Origin: Bradyrhizobium sp. sGM-13
Lineage (GTDB): Bacteria; Pseudomonadota; Alphaproteobacteria; Rhizobiales; Xanthobacteraceae
NCBI RefSeq assembly: GCF_018398875.1
Contig: NZ_JAGWDK010000009.1
Coordinates: forward strand, 124,001-188,000
Direction of reading: 5' to 3'
Length of the DNA stretch: 64,000 nt
Both the position numbers and the translations under genes were made by a program. Of the stretch, positions 20,938 through 30,953 are shown in pieces. Below the pieces are notes generated by a model, which worked only from the letters and a program-made list of their open reading frames with translations, made no database searches and was not told the DNA's origin. The stretch's first letter is position 1. Each line of letters starts with the position of its first letter.

Positions 20938-21471
20938 ATGTCGCCGATCAGGATCGAAGCGCTGACGTCCTCGCCCGTCGTCTGGACCGCGTTGAGCGAA
21001 ATGCTGGTGGAGACCGTCGCGCATGGTGGCTCCGTCAGCTTCATGCACCCTCTGCCCTTGGCGGCAGCAGAAATGTTCTGGCGCGACTCGCTTGCATCTG
21101 CCGGCCGCGGCGAGCGTATCGTGCTCGGCGCGTTTGATGGCGATGACCTGATCGGGACGGTCACGCTGTTACTCGACCTGCCGCCGAACCAGCCGCATCG
21201 CGCCGAGATCGCGAAGATGATAACGCGAGTCAGTCACCGCCACCGCGGCGTCGCCACGGCGCTGTTGCGCGAAGCCGAACGGCTGGCGATCGCGCACAGG
21301 CGCTGGTTGTTGGTGCTCGACACCGCCGAGGACGAAGGTGCGGCGGGACTGTACGAGCGGATGGGATTCAATCTGACCGGGGTGATTCCGGATTACGCGT
21401 TCAAACCCCATGGCGGGCTGACGGGCACGCTGATCTACTGGAAGCGGTTGCAGGAAGGCGCGCCCGCCTGA
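20938..21471 (+). CDS. GNAT-family N-acetyltransferase
   Basis: 177 residues. The acetyl-CoA site is AEIAKMITRVSHRHRGVATALLREAERLAIAHR (motif A, RGVATAL) near residues 81-113, followed by LLVLDTAEDEGAAGLYERMGFNLTGVIPDYA (motif B). It is translated right behind the XRE-cupin regulator, which probably controls it. The substrate is unknown; a small amine, as in antibiotic or polyamine acetyltransferases, is likely. Confidence 0.92.
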   Translation: MSPIRIEALTSSPVVWTALSEMLVETVAHGGSVSFMHPLPLAAAEMFWRDSLASAGRGERIVLGAFDGDDLIGTVTLLLDLPPNQPHRAEIAKMITRVSHRHRGVATALLREAERLAIAHRRWLLVLDTAEDEGAAGLYERMGFNLTGVIPDYAFKPHGGLTGTLIYWKRLQEGAPA

Positions 21472-21530
21472 GACTTTTGAATAGACGCGTTTTCTTGACG
21501 CGAACCGGTCCGCACCTCGCTTGAAACGCT

Positions 21531-22283
21531 CTAACACGCCTCCGCAATTGCCAGAAAGTCCACAGCTTTCAGGCTGGCGCCACCCACCAGTGCGCCATTG
21601 ACATCAGCAACCGCCATCAGTTCGGCCGCGTTCGAGGGTTTTACCGATCCGCCGTAGAGAATCCGGATCTTGCTGCCTTCCGCCTTAAATCGGCTGACGA
21701 GAACATCGCGGATAAAGCGATGAACTTGTTCGACATCATTTGGTGTCGGCGTCAGACCGGTGCCGATCGCCCAGACCGGCTCATAAGCCACCACCAGATT
21801 GGCTGATGTCGCCCCCTCCGGCAGCGAACCGGCAAGTTGCCCGCCGCAGACATCCAGCGTCTGGCCGGCATCGCGTTGCTTCTGGGTCTCGCCGATGCAG
21901 ACGATCGCCACCAGGCCCGCTCGCCAAGCCGCCTCAGCCTTCTGCCGCACCACCGCATCGGTCTCGCCATGATCGGCACGCCGCTCCGAATGCCCAACGA
22001 TGATGGCGGTGGCGCCGGCATCCGCCAGCATTTCCGCCGAGAGATCGCCGGTGTGGGCGCCCGAGGCCTTGGCATGGCAATCCTGCGCCCCGACCGTGAG
22101 TTTTGAACCGAGCGCTCTATCTGCAAAGCCGCCGATCAGAGTGGCCGGAGGGCAGACCAGCAGGTCGGCCTTGCCGGCCAACGCACCCGCCCCCGCGATC
22201 ATTGCCTCGAATTCACCCAAGGCGGATTTCAGGCCGTTCATTTTCCAGTTGCCGGCGATCAGCGGCCGGATGGCATCGGTCAT
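21531..22283 (-). CDS. tpiA: Triosephosphate isomerase
   Basis: 250 residues. It interconverts dihydroxyacetone phosphate and glyceraldehyde-3-phosphate. Active-site residues are visible: Asn/Lys in [10 protein letters not shown], His in IIVGHSERR, Glu in [13 protein letters not shown], and the phosphate loop [15 protein letters not shown] near the C-terminus. It is divergent from the PpiD-like gene, with a 250-base spacer that holds both promoters. Confidence 0.98.
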   Translation of the reverse strand: MTDAIRPLIAGNWKMNGLKSALGEFEAMIAGAGALAGKADLLVCPPATLIGGFADRALGSKLTVGAQDCHAKASGAHTGDLSAEMLADAGATAIIVGHSERRADHGETDAVVRQKAEAAWRAGLVAIVCIGETQKQRDAGQTLDVCGGQLAGSLPEGATSANLVVAYEPVWAIGTGLTPTPNDVEQVHRFIRDVLVSRFKAEGSKIRILYGGSVKPSNAAELMAVADVNGALVGGASLKAVDFLAIAEAC

Positions 22284-22535
22284 GTCGATTGTCCCGCAAA
22301 TGTCAGCGTTCTAGATGCGCTAGCAGAGCCACGCCGCCAGTTCCAGATCCCCGTCGGGCGATCCTCGGGCCATTAACCGCTTCAAATAGCCCGCATGGGC
22401 GAGGTTGCGAGGGGGGCGCCGCCACTTTATGATGCGTTTTCAACTCGGTGACGCCTTGTTGCGGAATTCGGTCCCGGATCGAATTCCCTTGGGCACGACC
22501 CGGTTCCCCCTCTCCTTTAAAAACAAGTTGGACCC

Positions 22536-24437
22536 ATGCTTCGAGGAATTCGGAAAGCCTCATCAAACTGGCTCGGCAAGGTTGTCATGGCCGTCGTGAT
22601 GGGCGTTTTGATTGTCAGTTTCGCAGTTTGGGGTATTGCCGACATCTTCAAGGGATTTGGCCAGTCGTCGCTCGCCACGATTGGCAAGACCGAGATTTCG
22701 ACGGAGCAATTCCGCCAGATCTACACGGAAAAGCTGCAGCAGCTTGGCCGCAGTTTCGGCCGTCCGCTGACCCCTGAGCAGGCCCGCGCCTTCGGGCTCG
22801 ATCGGCAGGTGTTGCAACAGACCATCGCCGAAGCCGCGCTGGATGAGGAAGCCCGGCGCATGGGGCTTGCCCAGTCGCAGGACGAAGCCATGCGGCAGAT
22901 CTACAGCGATCCGAATTTTGCGGGATTGGGCGGCAAATTCGATCCCGCTCGCTTCCAGGCCACGATCCGGCAGTTCGGCTATACCGAGCAACGTTATCTG
23001 GCGGAACGCCGGCGGGTCGGGCTGCGGCGCCAGATCGTCGGCGCCGTCTCAGCTGGGGCTGAGCCGCCGAAGGTCCTGATCGAGGCGCTCGCCCGCTTCC
23101 AGAACGAGCAGCGCTCGATGGAATTCGTCAAGCTCGACGCGGCGCAGGCCGGCACGATCGATCCACCTTCGCCCGAGGCGCTGGCCGCCTATTTCGAGGA
23201 TCACAAAACCCAGTTCCGCGCGCCCGAGTACCGCAAACTGTCCTTTGTCGTGATCAGCCCCGAAGAGATCGGCAAATGGACCGAGGTCTCCGACGAGGAT
23301 GCGAAGAAGGCCTTCGAGCAGCGCCGCGACCAGCTCGGGACGCCGGAAAAGCGCGAAGTGTCGCAGATGTTTTTTCCGAACGAAGGCGAAGCGCAGGCCG
23401 CGCGCAGCCGCATCACGTCGGGAACATCGTTCGACGACGTCGCCAAGGAGCGCAACCTCAATCTGGCCGACGTCGATCTCGGCATGATCGCGAAGAACGC
23501 GATCATCGATCCGGCGATTGCGGATGCCGCGTTCTCGCTGCAGTCAGGCGAAGTCAGCCAGCCGGTGCAGGGCCGGTTCGGCGTGGCGCTGGTCAAGGTC
23601 GGCAAGATCGAGCCGGGTGTGACGCCGACCTATGAAAGCGTCGCAGCGCAGGTGAAGAAGGAAATCGCGACCGAACGCGCGCGCGCCAAGGTCAACGAAA
23701 TCCAGAACAAGATGGAAGACGAGCGCAGCGGCGGCGCCAATGTGGTCGAGGCTTCGCAGAAGCTCGGCCTCACCCCTGTCACGATCGAAGCCGTCGATCG
23801 CTCCGGCCGGACGCCCGACGGCCAGCCGGTGGCGAATATTCCGCGCGGCCTCGACGTGGTTTCGCAGGCCTTCAACAGCGATATCGGCGTCGACAACGAA
23901 CCGATCCAGTTTGCCGGCGGCTATGTCTGGTACGACGTGCTCGGCATTACGCCCTCGCGCGAGCGCTCGCTCGACGAGGTGCGCAGCCAGGTCGAGGCAA
24001 AATGGCGCGAAGACCAGATTTCGAGCAAGTTGCGCGCGAAGGCAACCGAGATGGTGCAGAAGGTCGAGCAAGGCGGCACGCTCGCCGCCGAAGCGGCTGC
24101 GGCCGGGGTAAAGGTCGAGACTGCGACCGGTTTCCGCCGCGACGCCTCGCTTTCAGGCGTGCCCTCCGCCGCCATCACGGCCGCATTCCGGACGCCCAAG
24201 GATGGCGTTACGCAGACGCCGGGCACCAGTGGCAGCGAGTGGATCGTGTTGCGCGTCACCGACGTGACGGTGCCGCCGGTCGACATGGCCTCCGATGAGC
24301 TGAAGAAGTTGAAGGAGACGTTGCAGCGCGGCCTGACCGACGAACAGATCGCGCAATACGTGACCAAGATCGAATCCGAGATCGGCACCTCCATCAACGC
24401 GGCCGCCTTCGCGCAGGTGACGGGCGCGAACAATTGA
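22536..24437 (+). CDS. PpiD/SurA-like membrane-anchored periplasmic peptidyl-prolyl isomerase
   Basis: 633 residues, typical for PpiD. One N-terminal membrane anchor (about 14-34, VVMAVVMGVLIVSFAVWGIADIF) is followed by a SurA_N-type chaperone domain (QFRQIYTEKLQQLGRSFGRPLTPEQARAFGLDRQVLQQTIAEAALDEEA) and a parvulin-like PPIase domain (REVSQMFFPNEGEAQAARSRITSGTSFDDVAKERNLN ... FSLQSGEVSQPVQGRFGVALVKVG). It helps fold outer-membrane and exported proteins. Its place before trpD follows the usual Bradyrhizobium order. Confidence 0.93.
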   Translation: MLRGIRKASSNWLGKVVMAVVMGVLIVSFAVWGIADIFKGFGQSSLATIGKTEISTEQFRQIYTEKLQQLGRSFGRPLTPEQARAFGLDRQVLQQTIAEAALDEEARRMGLAQSQDEAMRQIYSDPNFAGLGGKFDPARFQATIRQFGYTEQRYLAERRRVGLRRQIVGAVSAGAEPPKVLIEALARFQNEQRSMEFVKLDAAQAGTIDPPSPEALAAYFEDHKTQFRAPEYRKLSFVVISPEEIGKWTEVSDEDAKKAFEQRRDQLGTPEKREVSQMFFPNEGEAQAARSRITSGTSFDDVAKERNLNLADVDLGMIAKNAIIDPAIADAAFSLQSGEVSQPVQGRFGVALVKVGKIEPGVTPTYESVAAQVKKEIATERARAKVNEIQNKMEDERSGGANVVEASQKLGLTPVTIEAVDRSGRTPDGQPVANIPRGLDVVSQAFNSDIGVDNEPIQFAGGYVWYDVLGITPSRERSLDEVRSQVEAKWREDQISSKLRAKATEMVQKVEQGGTLAAEAAAAGVKVETATGFRRDASLSGVPSAAITAAFRTPKDGVTQTPGTSGSEWIVLRVTDVTVPPVDMASDELKKLKETLQRGLTDEQIAQYVTKIESEIGTSINAAAFAQVTGANN

Positions 24438-24447
24438 GCATAATAAC

Positions 24448-24560
24448 TCACCTCATCCTGAGGAGCGGCCACTTGGCCGCGTCTCGAAGGATGAGAGCCG
24501 GGCCCCATGGTTCTCCGAGCGATGCGAAGCATCGTCCGGGGACGGCGCAAGAACGCCTCC
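24448..24560. repeat. Bradyrhizobium-type intergenic repeat
   Basis: The gap between ppiD and trpD consists of a 'cctcatcctgaggagcggcc...ccgcgtctcgaaggatgag' dyad element followed by a mirrored 'cctcctcaccatgatg' half. It can form a long imperfect hairpin in any ppiD-trpD readthrough transcript. Confidence 0.65.
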
Positions 24561-24593
24561 TCACCATGATGTCTCGATTTTGAAAGCCAAACG

Positions 24594-25607
24594 ATGGACG
24601 ACCTCAAATCTATCATCGGAAAAGTAGCCACCGGCGCGACGCTGTCGCGTGACGAGGCAGCCTCCGCCTTCGATGCCATGATGTCCGGCGAGGCCACACC
24701 CTCGCAGATGGGCGGGCTGTTGATGGCGCTCAGGGTTCGCGGCGAGACCGTCGACGAGATCACCGGCGCGGTGGCGGCGATGCGCGGCAAGATGCTGCGG
24801 GTCAAGGCGCCTGCGGACGCGGTCGACGTGGTCGGCACTGGCGGCGACGGCTCGGGTTCGGTCAATGTCTCGACCTGCGCAGCCTTCATCGTCGCAGGTG
24901 CCGGTGTGCCCGTCGCCAAGCATGGCAACCGCGCGCTGTCCTCGCGTTCGGGGGCTGCCGACGTGCTGGCCTCCCTCGGCGTCAAGATCGACCTCACGCC
25001 CGACCAGGTCGGCCGCTGTGTGCAGGAGGCCGGCATCGGCTTCATGTTCGCGCCCGCGCATCACCCCGCGATGAAGAATGTCGGCCCGACCCGCGTCGAG
25101 CTCGCCACCCGCACGATCTTCAATCTGCTCGGGCCGCTCTCCAATCCGGCCGGCGTCAAGCGCCAGATGGTCGGCGTGTTCTCCAGGCACTGGGTGCAGC
25201 CACTGGCGCAGGTCCTGAAAAATCTCGGCTCTGAATCCGTCTGGGTTGTCCACGGTTCCGATGGGCTCGATGAAATCACCCTCACGGGTGCGAGCTTTGT
25301 CGCCAGCCTCGACGACGGAAAGATCACCACCTTCGAGGTGACGCCGGAGGACGCGGGCCTCACCTGCTGCAACGTCGACGCGCTTAGGGGCGGCGATGCG
25401 GACGCCAATGCGCTGGCGCTGCAAGGCGTGCTCAACGGCAAGCCCAGCCCCTATCGCGACGTCGCCCTGTTGAACGCCGCGGCGACGCTGATCGTGGCCG
25501 GCCGTGCCAAGGACCTGAAGGAAGGCGTCGCGATCGGCGCGAAATCGCTCGATAGCGGTGCGGCGGCGGCACGGCTGAAGCACCTGATCGCGGTCTCACG
25601 CGGCTGA
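24594..25607 (+). CDS. trpD: Anthranilate phosphoribosyltransferase
   Basis: 337 residues. It transfers phosphoribose from PRPP to anthranilate in tryptophan synthesis. The PRPP and anthranilate sites are [39 protein letters not shown] and [36 protein letters not shown]. It is followed 18 bases later by trpC and then moaC, so this is a rightward trpDC-moaC operon. Confidence 0.97.
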   Translation: MDDLKSIIGKVATGATLSRDEAASAFDAMMSGEATPSQMGGLLMALRVRGETVDEITGAVAAMRGKMLRVKAPADAVDVVGTGGDGSGSVNVSTCAAFIVAGAGVPVAKHGNRALSSRSGAADVLASLGVKIDLTPDQVGRCVQEAGIGFMFAPAHHPAMKNVGPTRVELATRTIFNLLGPLSNPAGVKRQMVGVFSRHWVQPLAQVLKNLGSESVWVVHGSDGLDEITLTGASFVASLDDGKITTFEVTPEDAGLTCCNVDALRGGDADANALALQGVLNGKPSPYRDVALLNAAATLIVAGRAKDLKEGVAIGAKSLDSGAAAARLKHLIAVSRG

Positions 25608-25625
25608 TCTTAGGGGGCGCCAGAA

Positions 25626-26447
25626 ATGTCCGATATCCTGAGCAAGATCGAGACTTACAAGCGCGAAGAGATCGCTGCGGCCAAGCGGGCGCACCCGCTT
25701 GCTGAGGTCGAGGCTCGCGCGAAAGCGGCCCAGCCACCACGCGGCTTCGTCCGCGCCATTCGGGAAAAACTCGCCCGTGGCGACTACGCGCTGATCGCCG
25801 AGGTGAAGAAGGCCTCGCCGTCGAAGGGGCTCATTCGCGCTGATTTCGATCCGCCGGCGCTGGCCAAGGCTTACGAGGCCGGCGGCGCGGCGTGCCTATC
25901 GGTACTGACGGACGAGCCCTCATTCCAGGGCCATCTCGATTTCATGGTGGCGGCGCGCGCGGCGACCATTCTGCCGGTGCTGCGCAAGGACTTCCTGTTC
26001 GACACCTATCAGGTGGTGGAAGCCCGCGCCCATGGCGCGGATTGCATCCTGATCATCATGGCTGCGCTCGACGATGCCGCCGCGAGGGATATCGAGGACG
26101 CGGCGATTGCACTCGGCATCGATGTGCTGATCGAAATCCACGACCGCACTGAGCTCGACCGCGCGCTAAAGCTTCGTTCGCCGATGATCGGCGTCAACAA
26201 CCGTAACTTACGGACCTTCGAGACCACGCTTGCGACCAGCGAAGCGCTGGCGCCGCTGATCCCGCGTGACCGCCTGATGGTCGGCGAAAGCGGTATCTTT
26301 ACGCCTGATGATCTCGCCCGCCTCGAGCGCGTCGGCATGTCGACCTTCCTGGTCGGCGAAAGCCTGATGCGGCAGGCCGATGTGACCGCAGCAACGCGCG
26401 CATTGCTGGCGCGTTCCGATACGGCCCGCGCGACCGGGACCGGCTAG
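25626..26447 (+). CDS. trpC: Indole-3-glycerol phosphate synthase
   Basis: 273 residues, a single-domain TIM barrel. Catalytic and binding parts: [20 protein letters not shown] (Lys, Ser and Pro of the phosphate and substrate loops), [31 protein letters not shown] loop [14 protein letters not shown], and [11 protein letters not shown] near the C-terminus. It closes the indole ring in tryptophan synthesis. Second gene of the trpD-trpC-moaC operon. Confidence 0.97.
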   Translation: MSDILSKIETYKREEIAAAKRAHPLAEVEARAKAAQPPRGFVRAIREKLARGDYALIAEVKKASPSKGLIRADFDPPALAKAYEAGGAACLSVLTDEPSFQGHLDFMVAARAATILPVLRKDFLFDTYQVVEARAHGADCILIIMAALDDAAARDIEDAAIALGIDVLIEIHDRTELDRALKLRSPMIGVNNRNLRTFETTLATSEALAPLIPRDRLMVGESGIFTPDDLARLERVGMSTFLVGESLMRQADVTAATRALLARSDTARATGTG

Positions 26448-26450
26448 CAG

Positions 26451-26951
26451 ATGGCGCGGAAGGCTTCCAAGGGCGGCGCCCTGACCCATATCGACGCTGC
26501 CGGCGAAGCGCGGATGGTCGACGTCTCCGCGAAGGCAGCGACCGAACGCACCGCCATCGCCGAGGGGCGTGTCGTCATGGCCAAGGCGACGCTCGATCTG
26601 ATCGTCTCCGGCAATGCCAAGAAAGGCGACGTGCTGGGCACGGCCCGCATCGCCGGCATCATGGCGGCAAAGCGCACATCGGAATTGATCCCGCTGTGCC
26701 ATCCGCTGGCGCTATCCAAGGTGACGCTCGACATCACGCCTGACAAAAAACTTCCGGGGTGCATCGTCCGCGCCACCGTCAAGGTCACCGGCCCGACGGG
26801 CGTCGAGATGGAAGCGCTGACGGCGGTGTCGGTTGCGTGCCTGACGATCTACGACATGATCAAGGCGGTCGAGCGCGGCGTTCGAATCGAAGGCATCCAT
26901 CTCGTCGAAAAGAGCGGCGGCAAGTCCGGCCATTATCGCGCGGAGCGGTGA
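26451..26951 (+). CDS. moaC: Cyclic pyranopterin monophosphate synthase (MoaC)
   Basis: 166 residues. It performs the second step of molybdenum cofactor synthesis. Signature: [18 protein letters not shown] near the start, [45 protein letters not shown] and the C-terminal [14 protein letters not shown]. It begins 3 bases after trpC. In related genomes moeA usually follows directly; here moeA is about 12 kb further on. Confidence 0.97.
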   Translation: MARKASKGGALTHIDAAGEARMVDVSAKAATERTAIAEGRVVMAKATLDLIVSGNAKKGDVLGTARIAGIMAAKRTSELIPLCHPLALSKVTLDITPDKKLPGCIVRATVKVTGPTGVEMEALTAVSVACLTIYDMIKAVERGVRIEGIHLVEKSGGKSGHYRAER

Positions 26952-27146
26952 GTCCGGCGACGGCATCGCCCTCGTCGCGCGCGACGGTCCCCCTGTGGTT
27001 GTTGGCGGAACCCACCGCCACCGAGCTAACCATTCGTTAACCAGACTTCCTAACGTCAACTCCATCTCGGCGCGGTATCGAATCCATGGGCCGGGTTTGG
27101 GAGAACGCCGCTTCCGGCAGTTCATGTCCCGGCCGCGATCGCGTTC

Positions 27147-29878
27147 ATGGCTTCAACCGGCATCAGATCATTGAGGATCGCGTTCGCCTTTCGCGGCGGC
27201 CCGATCCGCTGGTTGACCCTGGGCGGCACGCTCTTGATCGCCACCATCGCGATCGGCGCGACCATCATGGCCGGCGATTTCCGCGAGCGCGCACTGCGCA
27301 ACAGCGAACGCGAGCTGGAAAACACCGTGCTGCTGCTCGCCCGCCATTTCGACCAGCAGCTCGAGGATTTTCAGGTCGTTCAGAAGGACCTGATCGCGTT
27401 CATGCGCTCCAGCGGGATCGCCACGCTCGAAAACTACAAGCGCCGGATGTCCGGCCATGACATCCATCTCATCCTGAAATCCAAGATCGACGCGCTGTCC
27501 TATGTCGGCGGCATCAACATCTTCGACGCCGATGGCAATCTGATCAATGCGTCGGCCACCTGGCCGCCGCCGCCGGTCAACTCGGCGGACCGCGCTTTCT
27601 TCAGAACCTTCAAGTCCGGCCCGCAATGGCCGGAAATGCTGGTCGAGCCGGTCTACAGCCGCATCACCGGCGCCTGGACCACCGTGATCGCGCGCAAGAT
27701 CGCCGGGCCGAACGGCGAGTTGCTCGGCGTCATCGGCCGCGGCATCGAACCCGTCCATTTTGAAAAGTTCTTCGCAACCGTAGCCCTCGGTCCCGGCGCC
27801 TCGATCGCCATGCACCACAGCGACGGCACGCTGCTCGCCCGCTATCCGCATGTGGCGGAGCTGGTTGGCAAGAACTTCAGGACCGGTCCGGCCGCCCAGC
27901 GGCAAGTCTTCGAGCTGCCCCGCAGCACCTCGCGCCTCACCAGCCCGATCGACGGCGAGGACCGGCTGATCGCGTCCCGCGCGCTGACCAATTTTCCGAT
28001 CGTAATGGTCGCCTCGATCACCACATCGGCCGCGCTGGCCGACTGGCGCGAGCAGATCGGAATCCTGATCGCCGTCACCGGATTTTCCGTGCTGGCGATC
28101 GCCGCGCTACTGTTTCTCGTCGTCCGCAAGCTTTCCTATCAGCATCGCGCATCCAAACAGCGGCTGACGCTGGAAAAGCAGCGTCTCGACACCGCCGTCA
28201 ACAACATGACGCAGGGCCTGTTGCTGTTCGATGCGAAGCGGCAGCTCATCATCTGCAACAGGCGATACCTCGAAATGTACGGCCTGTCGGCCGATGTCGT
28301 GAAGCCGGGTTGCAGCTTCCGCGAGGTGATCGCCCATCGCAAGGAGACCGGCTCGTTCGTCGGCGACATCGACCACTACGTCGAGATGGTGCTGCGCGAC
28401 ATCGCGCACCGCAACGTCATGGTCATCTCGACGCCCGACGGGCGCTCGATCCAGGTCGTCAATGAACCGGTGGCTGACGGCGGATGGCTGGCGACCCATG
28501 AAGACATCACCGAGCGACGGCGCGCCGAGGAGCGCATCACTCACCTCGCCCATTACGACTCGTTGACCGATTTGCCGAACCGCACCCTGTTCCACGAGCG
28601 GCTCAAGCGCGAATTGTCTTACGTCGCGCCGAACCGGCCACTGGCAGTGCTCTATATCGACATCGACGAATTCAAGAGCGTCAACGACTCGCTCGGCCAC
28701 ATGATCGGCGACGAACTCCTGAAATCGGTCGCGGCCAGCCTCGCCGCCTGCACGCGGAGATCCGATTTCGTGGCCCGGCTCGGCGGCGACGAATTCGCCA
28801 TCGTGCAGACCGGGATCGATGATATCGACGAGTGATGAAGCTCGTCAGCCGCATCTTCGAGGCGATCCGCTCGCCCTATCAATGCCTCGGCCACCAGGTC
28901 ACCACCGACGCCAGCATCGGCATTGCGCTTGCGCCGCAAGACGGATCCGATATCGACCAGATCCTGAAGAACGCGGATCTGGCGATGTACGCCGCCAAGG
29001 CCGCCGGCCGCCGCACCTATCGCTTCTTCGAACCGGACATGGAAGCCGAGGTCCGTGCGCGCCGCGGCCTGGAAATGGACCTGCGCCAGGCGCTCGTGGA
29101 CGGCGGCTTCGAGGTTTATTACCAGCCATGTCTGAGCCTGCAGACCAACGCGATCACCGGCTGCGAGGCGCTGGTGCGCTGGCGCCATCCGCAGCGCGGC
29201 ATGATTTCGCCCGCCGAGTTCGTGCCGCTCGCAGAGGACACCGGCCTGATCAACCAGATCGGCGAATGGGTGCTCACCACCGCCTGCAAGGAGGCCGCGA
29301 CCTGGCCCGGCGATGTCAGGCTCGCGGTCAACGTCTCGCCGATTCAATTCAGGAGCGGCACGCTGGCGCTGAAGGTGATGGCGGCGCTCGCCGCATCGGG
29401 CCTCGCGGCGAGCCGGGTGGAGCTTGAGATTACCGAGGCCGTGCTGATCCGCGACGACGAGGCGGCACTTGCGGTTCTGCACGACCTTCATGCCATCGGG
29501 GTCCGCATCGCACTTGACGATTTCGGCACCGGCTATTCCTCGCTGAGCTATCTGCAGCGTTTTCCGTTCGACAAGATCAAGATCGACCGCTGCTTCATCA
29601 CCGATATCGCCGAGCCGCAAGGTTCGTCCTGTATTGTGGAGGCGGTGGTGAACATCGCCGCCGAACGCCACATGACGACGACGGCCGAAGGCGTCGAGAC
29701 CGAACAGCAGCGCGACTTGCTGCGCGAACTCGGCTGCTCGGAAATGCAAGGCTATTTGTTCAGCGCGCCGCAGCCGGCGGCGGAGATCAGGCCGCTGTTG
29801 TCAAAATACCAGCCGTGCCCTGAAGCAGCGCGCCCGGTCCGCCCGCGCAAGCGCAAGGATGAGGCGCGTTCGGCGTAG
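27147..29878 (+). pseudogene. Cache-PAS-GGDEF-EAL cyclic di-GMP protein, reading frame broken once
   Basis: Codes for about 910 residues in two frames. The first part, to 28835, has a signal-anchor membrane segment (about 25-45), a double-Cache sensor, a second membrane segment (ILIAVTGFSVLAIAALLFLVV), a PAS domain (TAVNNMTQGLLLFDAKRQLIICNRRYLEMYG) and the first half of a diguanylate cyclase domain with an intact GGDEF. At 28832-28835 the frame stops (GAGTGATGAAG) and homology continues one frame over with MMKLVSRIFEAI, TDASIGIALAPQDG and then an EAL phosphodiesterase domain (GCEALVRWRHP, LEITEAVLI, LDDFGTGYSSLSYLQRFPFDKIKIDRCFI, AEGVET). Loss of one G (GAGGTG to GAGTG) explains the break. 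The break splits the GGDEF domain, so two separate polypeptides would not give a normal cyclase. Confidence 0.85.
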
Positions 29879-29898
29879 ATTCGTTCGTTACTTGTCAC

Positions 29899-29978
29899 CG
29901 TCATTGCGAGGAGCGAAGCAATCCATCTCTCCACCGGTGCGTAGGGAGAAATGGATTGCTTCGCTCCTCGCAATGACG
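29899..29978. repeat. Near-perfect palindromic repeat element
   Basis: 28-base arms that read CGTCATTGCGAGGAGCGAAG onwards are inverted around a spacer of about 24 bases. It lies in a convergent intergenic gap, where it may serve as a bidirectional transcription stop. Same family as the elements at 3203 and 36311. Confidence 0.8.
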
Positions 29979-29999
29979 TGGAGAGCAAGTGAAGACCCG

Positions 30000-30521
30000 T
30001 TATCGGCGTGAATCTCTTGCGGCCTGTGCTCTCTTGTTCGCCTGTGACACCCGCCCAATTGTTGACCGCGGGAGCTTGACACTTCGTCGGCGACTTGGAA
30101 TCGGCTTCTTGCCTTCATGAGAAGTTGGCTCATTTGTCGGGCGGGAGAATTGCTGTGCTCTACGAAGAGAAAGCGCTCGCCGGGCCGCTTCTCCCAGCTC
30201 CCTCCGCGCCTCAAATTTTTGGACGCGTGCGAGCTCCTTGTTAACCCGCTTCAGGGCAGCGACGAAAACCTGCTTGCGACGGAGAGAATGCTCGGCAGTC
30301 CCCGAAACGCTTTGGCCGCGCGGCTCGGCGGTGCCTTTGCTGATCCGGCGCCGCTGGAAGGCGAGCGTACGCTCCTTGTCCCGAAGTTTTCTGAGCGATG
30401 ATTTCAGGTTTTCAAGTGTCGCGCGATCCACGTCACCAATTTCGGGGTGATGAGAGGTCTGTATGAGCGCTTTCTCATCGTGATTCAGGATACTTAGCTC
30501 GAACTTGCAGGGTGCAGACAT
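30000..30521 (-). CDS. Conserved hypothetical, basic coiled-coil protein
   Basis: 173 residues from the ATG at 30521 (MSAPCKFELSILNHDEKALIQTSHHP). The first third is acidic to neutral; residues 45-125 are a charged helix with coiled-coil character (DRATLENLKSSLRKLRDKERTLAFQRRRISKG, VFVAALKRVNKELARVQKFEARRELGEAARRAL). The C-terminal 40 residues are very basic (RRRSVKLPR, KRAQAARDSRR), which hints at nucleic-acid binding. It resembles a small family found in Bradyrhizobium; function unknown. Confidence 0.7.
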   Translation of the reverse strand: MSAPCKFELSILNHDEKALIQTSHHPEIGDVDRATLENLKSSLRKLRDKERTLAFQRRRISKGTAEPRGQSVSGTAEHSLRRKQVFVAALKRVNKELARVQKFEARRELGEAARRALSLRRAQQFSRPTNEPTSHEGKKPIPSRRRSVKLPRSTIGRVSQANKRAQAARDSRR

Positions 30522-30661
30522 ATGACACCTCATACATGCAATTTGTTGCCTTCCCGTCGCTGCGCTACCGACCCTGCCAATCATATCCACGGTGCGTTTC
30601 CAAGGCTCTCACGATAGCTTGAAGAATTACGGTGACGCTCCTGGACTGATACACGCCAGTC

Positions 30662-30790
30662 TGCTGACCCGGGCTTCCGCGGCCCCGCCGCCATCAACGC
30701 GGCGTTGACGCGTCCGCTTGATGCGGACTGCTTCTCCTCGATCGCGATGTTTCTGTTGTTGGGGGCGGATACGATTCAATTTCCGAACGC
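30662..30790 (-). pseudogene. Fragment of a secreted binding-protein-like gene (copy of part of 35028-36167)
   Basis: On the minus strand this stretch reads IAIEEKQSASSGRVNAALMAAG, almost the same as IAIEEKQSASSGRVSAAFMAAG in the complete gene at 35028-36167. At DNA level 30662-30790 aligns with about 35181-35308 with roughly 80% identity by eye and a few indels. No start, stop or flanking homology remains, so it is a broken duplicate. Confidence 0.75.
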
Positions 30791-30953
30791 CTGTGATTAC
30801 GGCGCAACATGCGGGGGAATTATCACCTCTGGTGGCACCTGCCTCGATTGACATGCCGCGCTGTTTTGAAGGTAAGTACGGAGTGCAATCGGAGCGATGT
30901 GACGCGGCTCGCGACATGGATCGAGCGGCGAGCGTGAGAGGGAGGCGGGTCAG

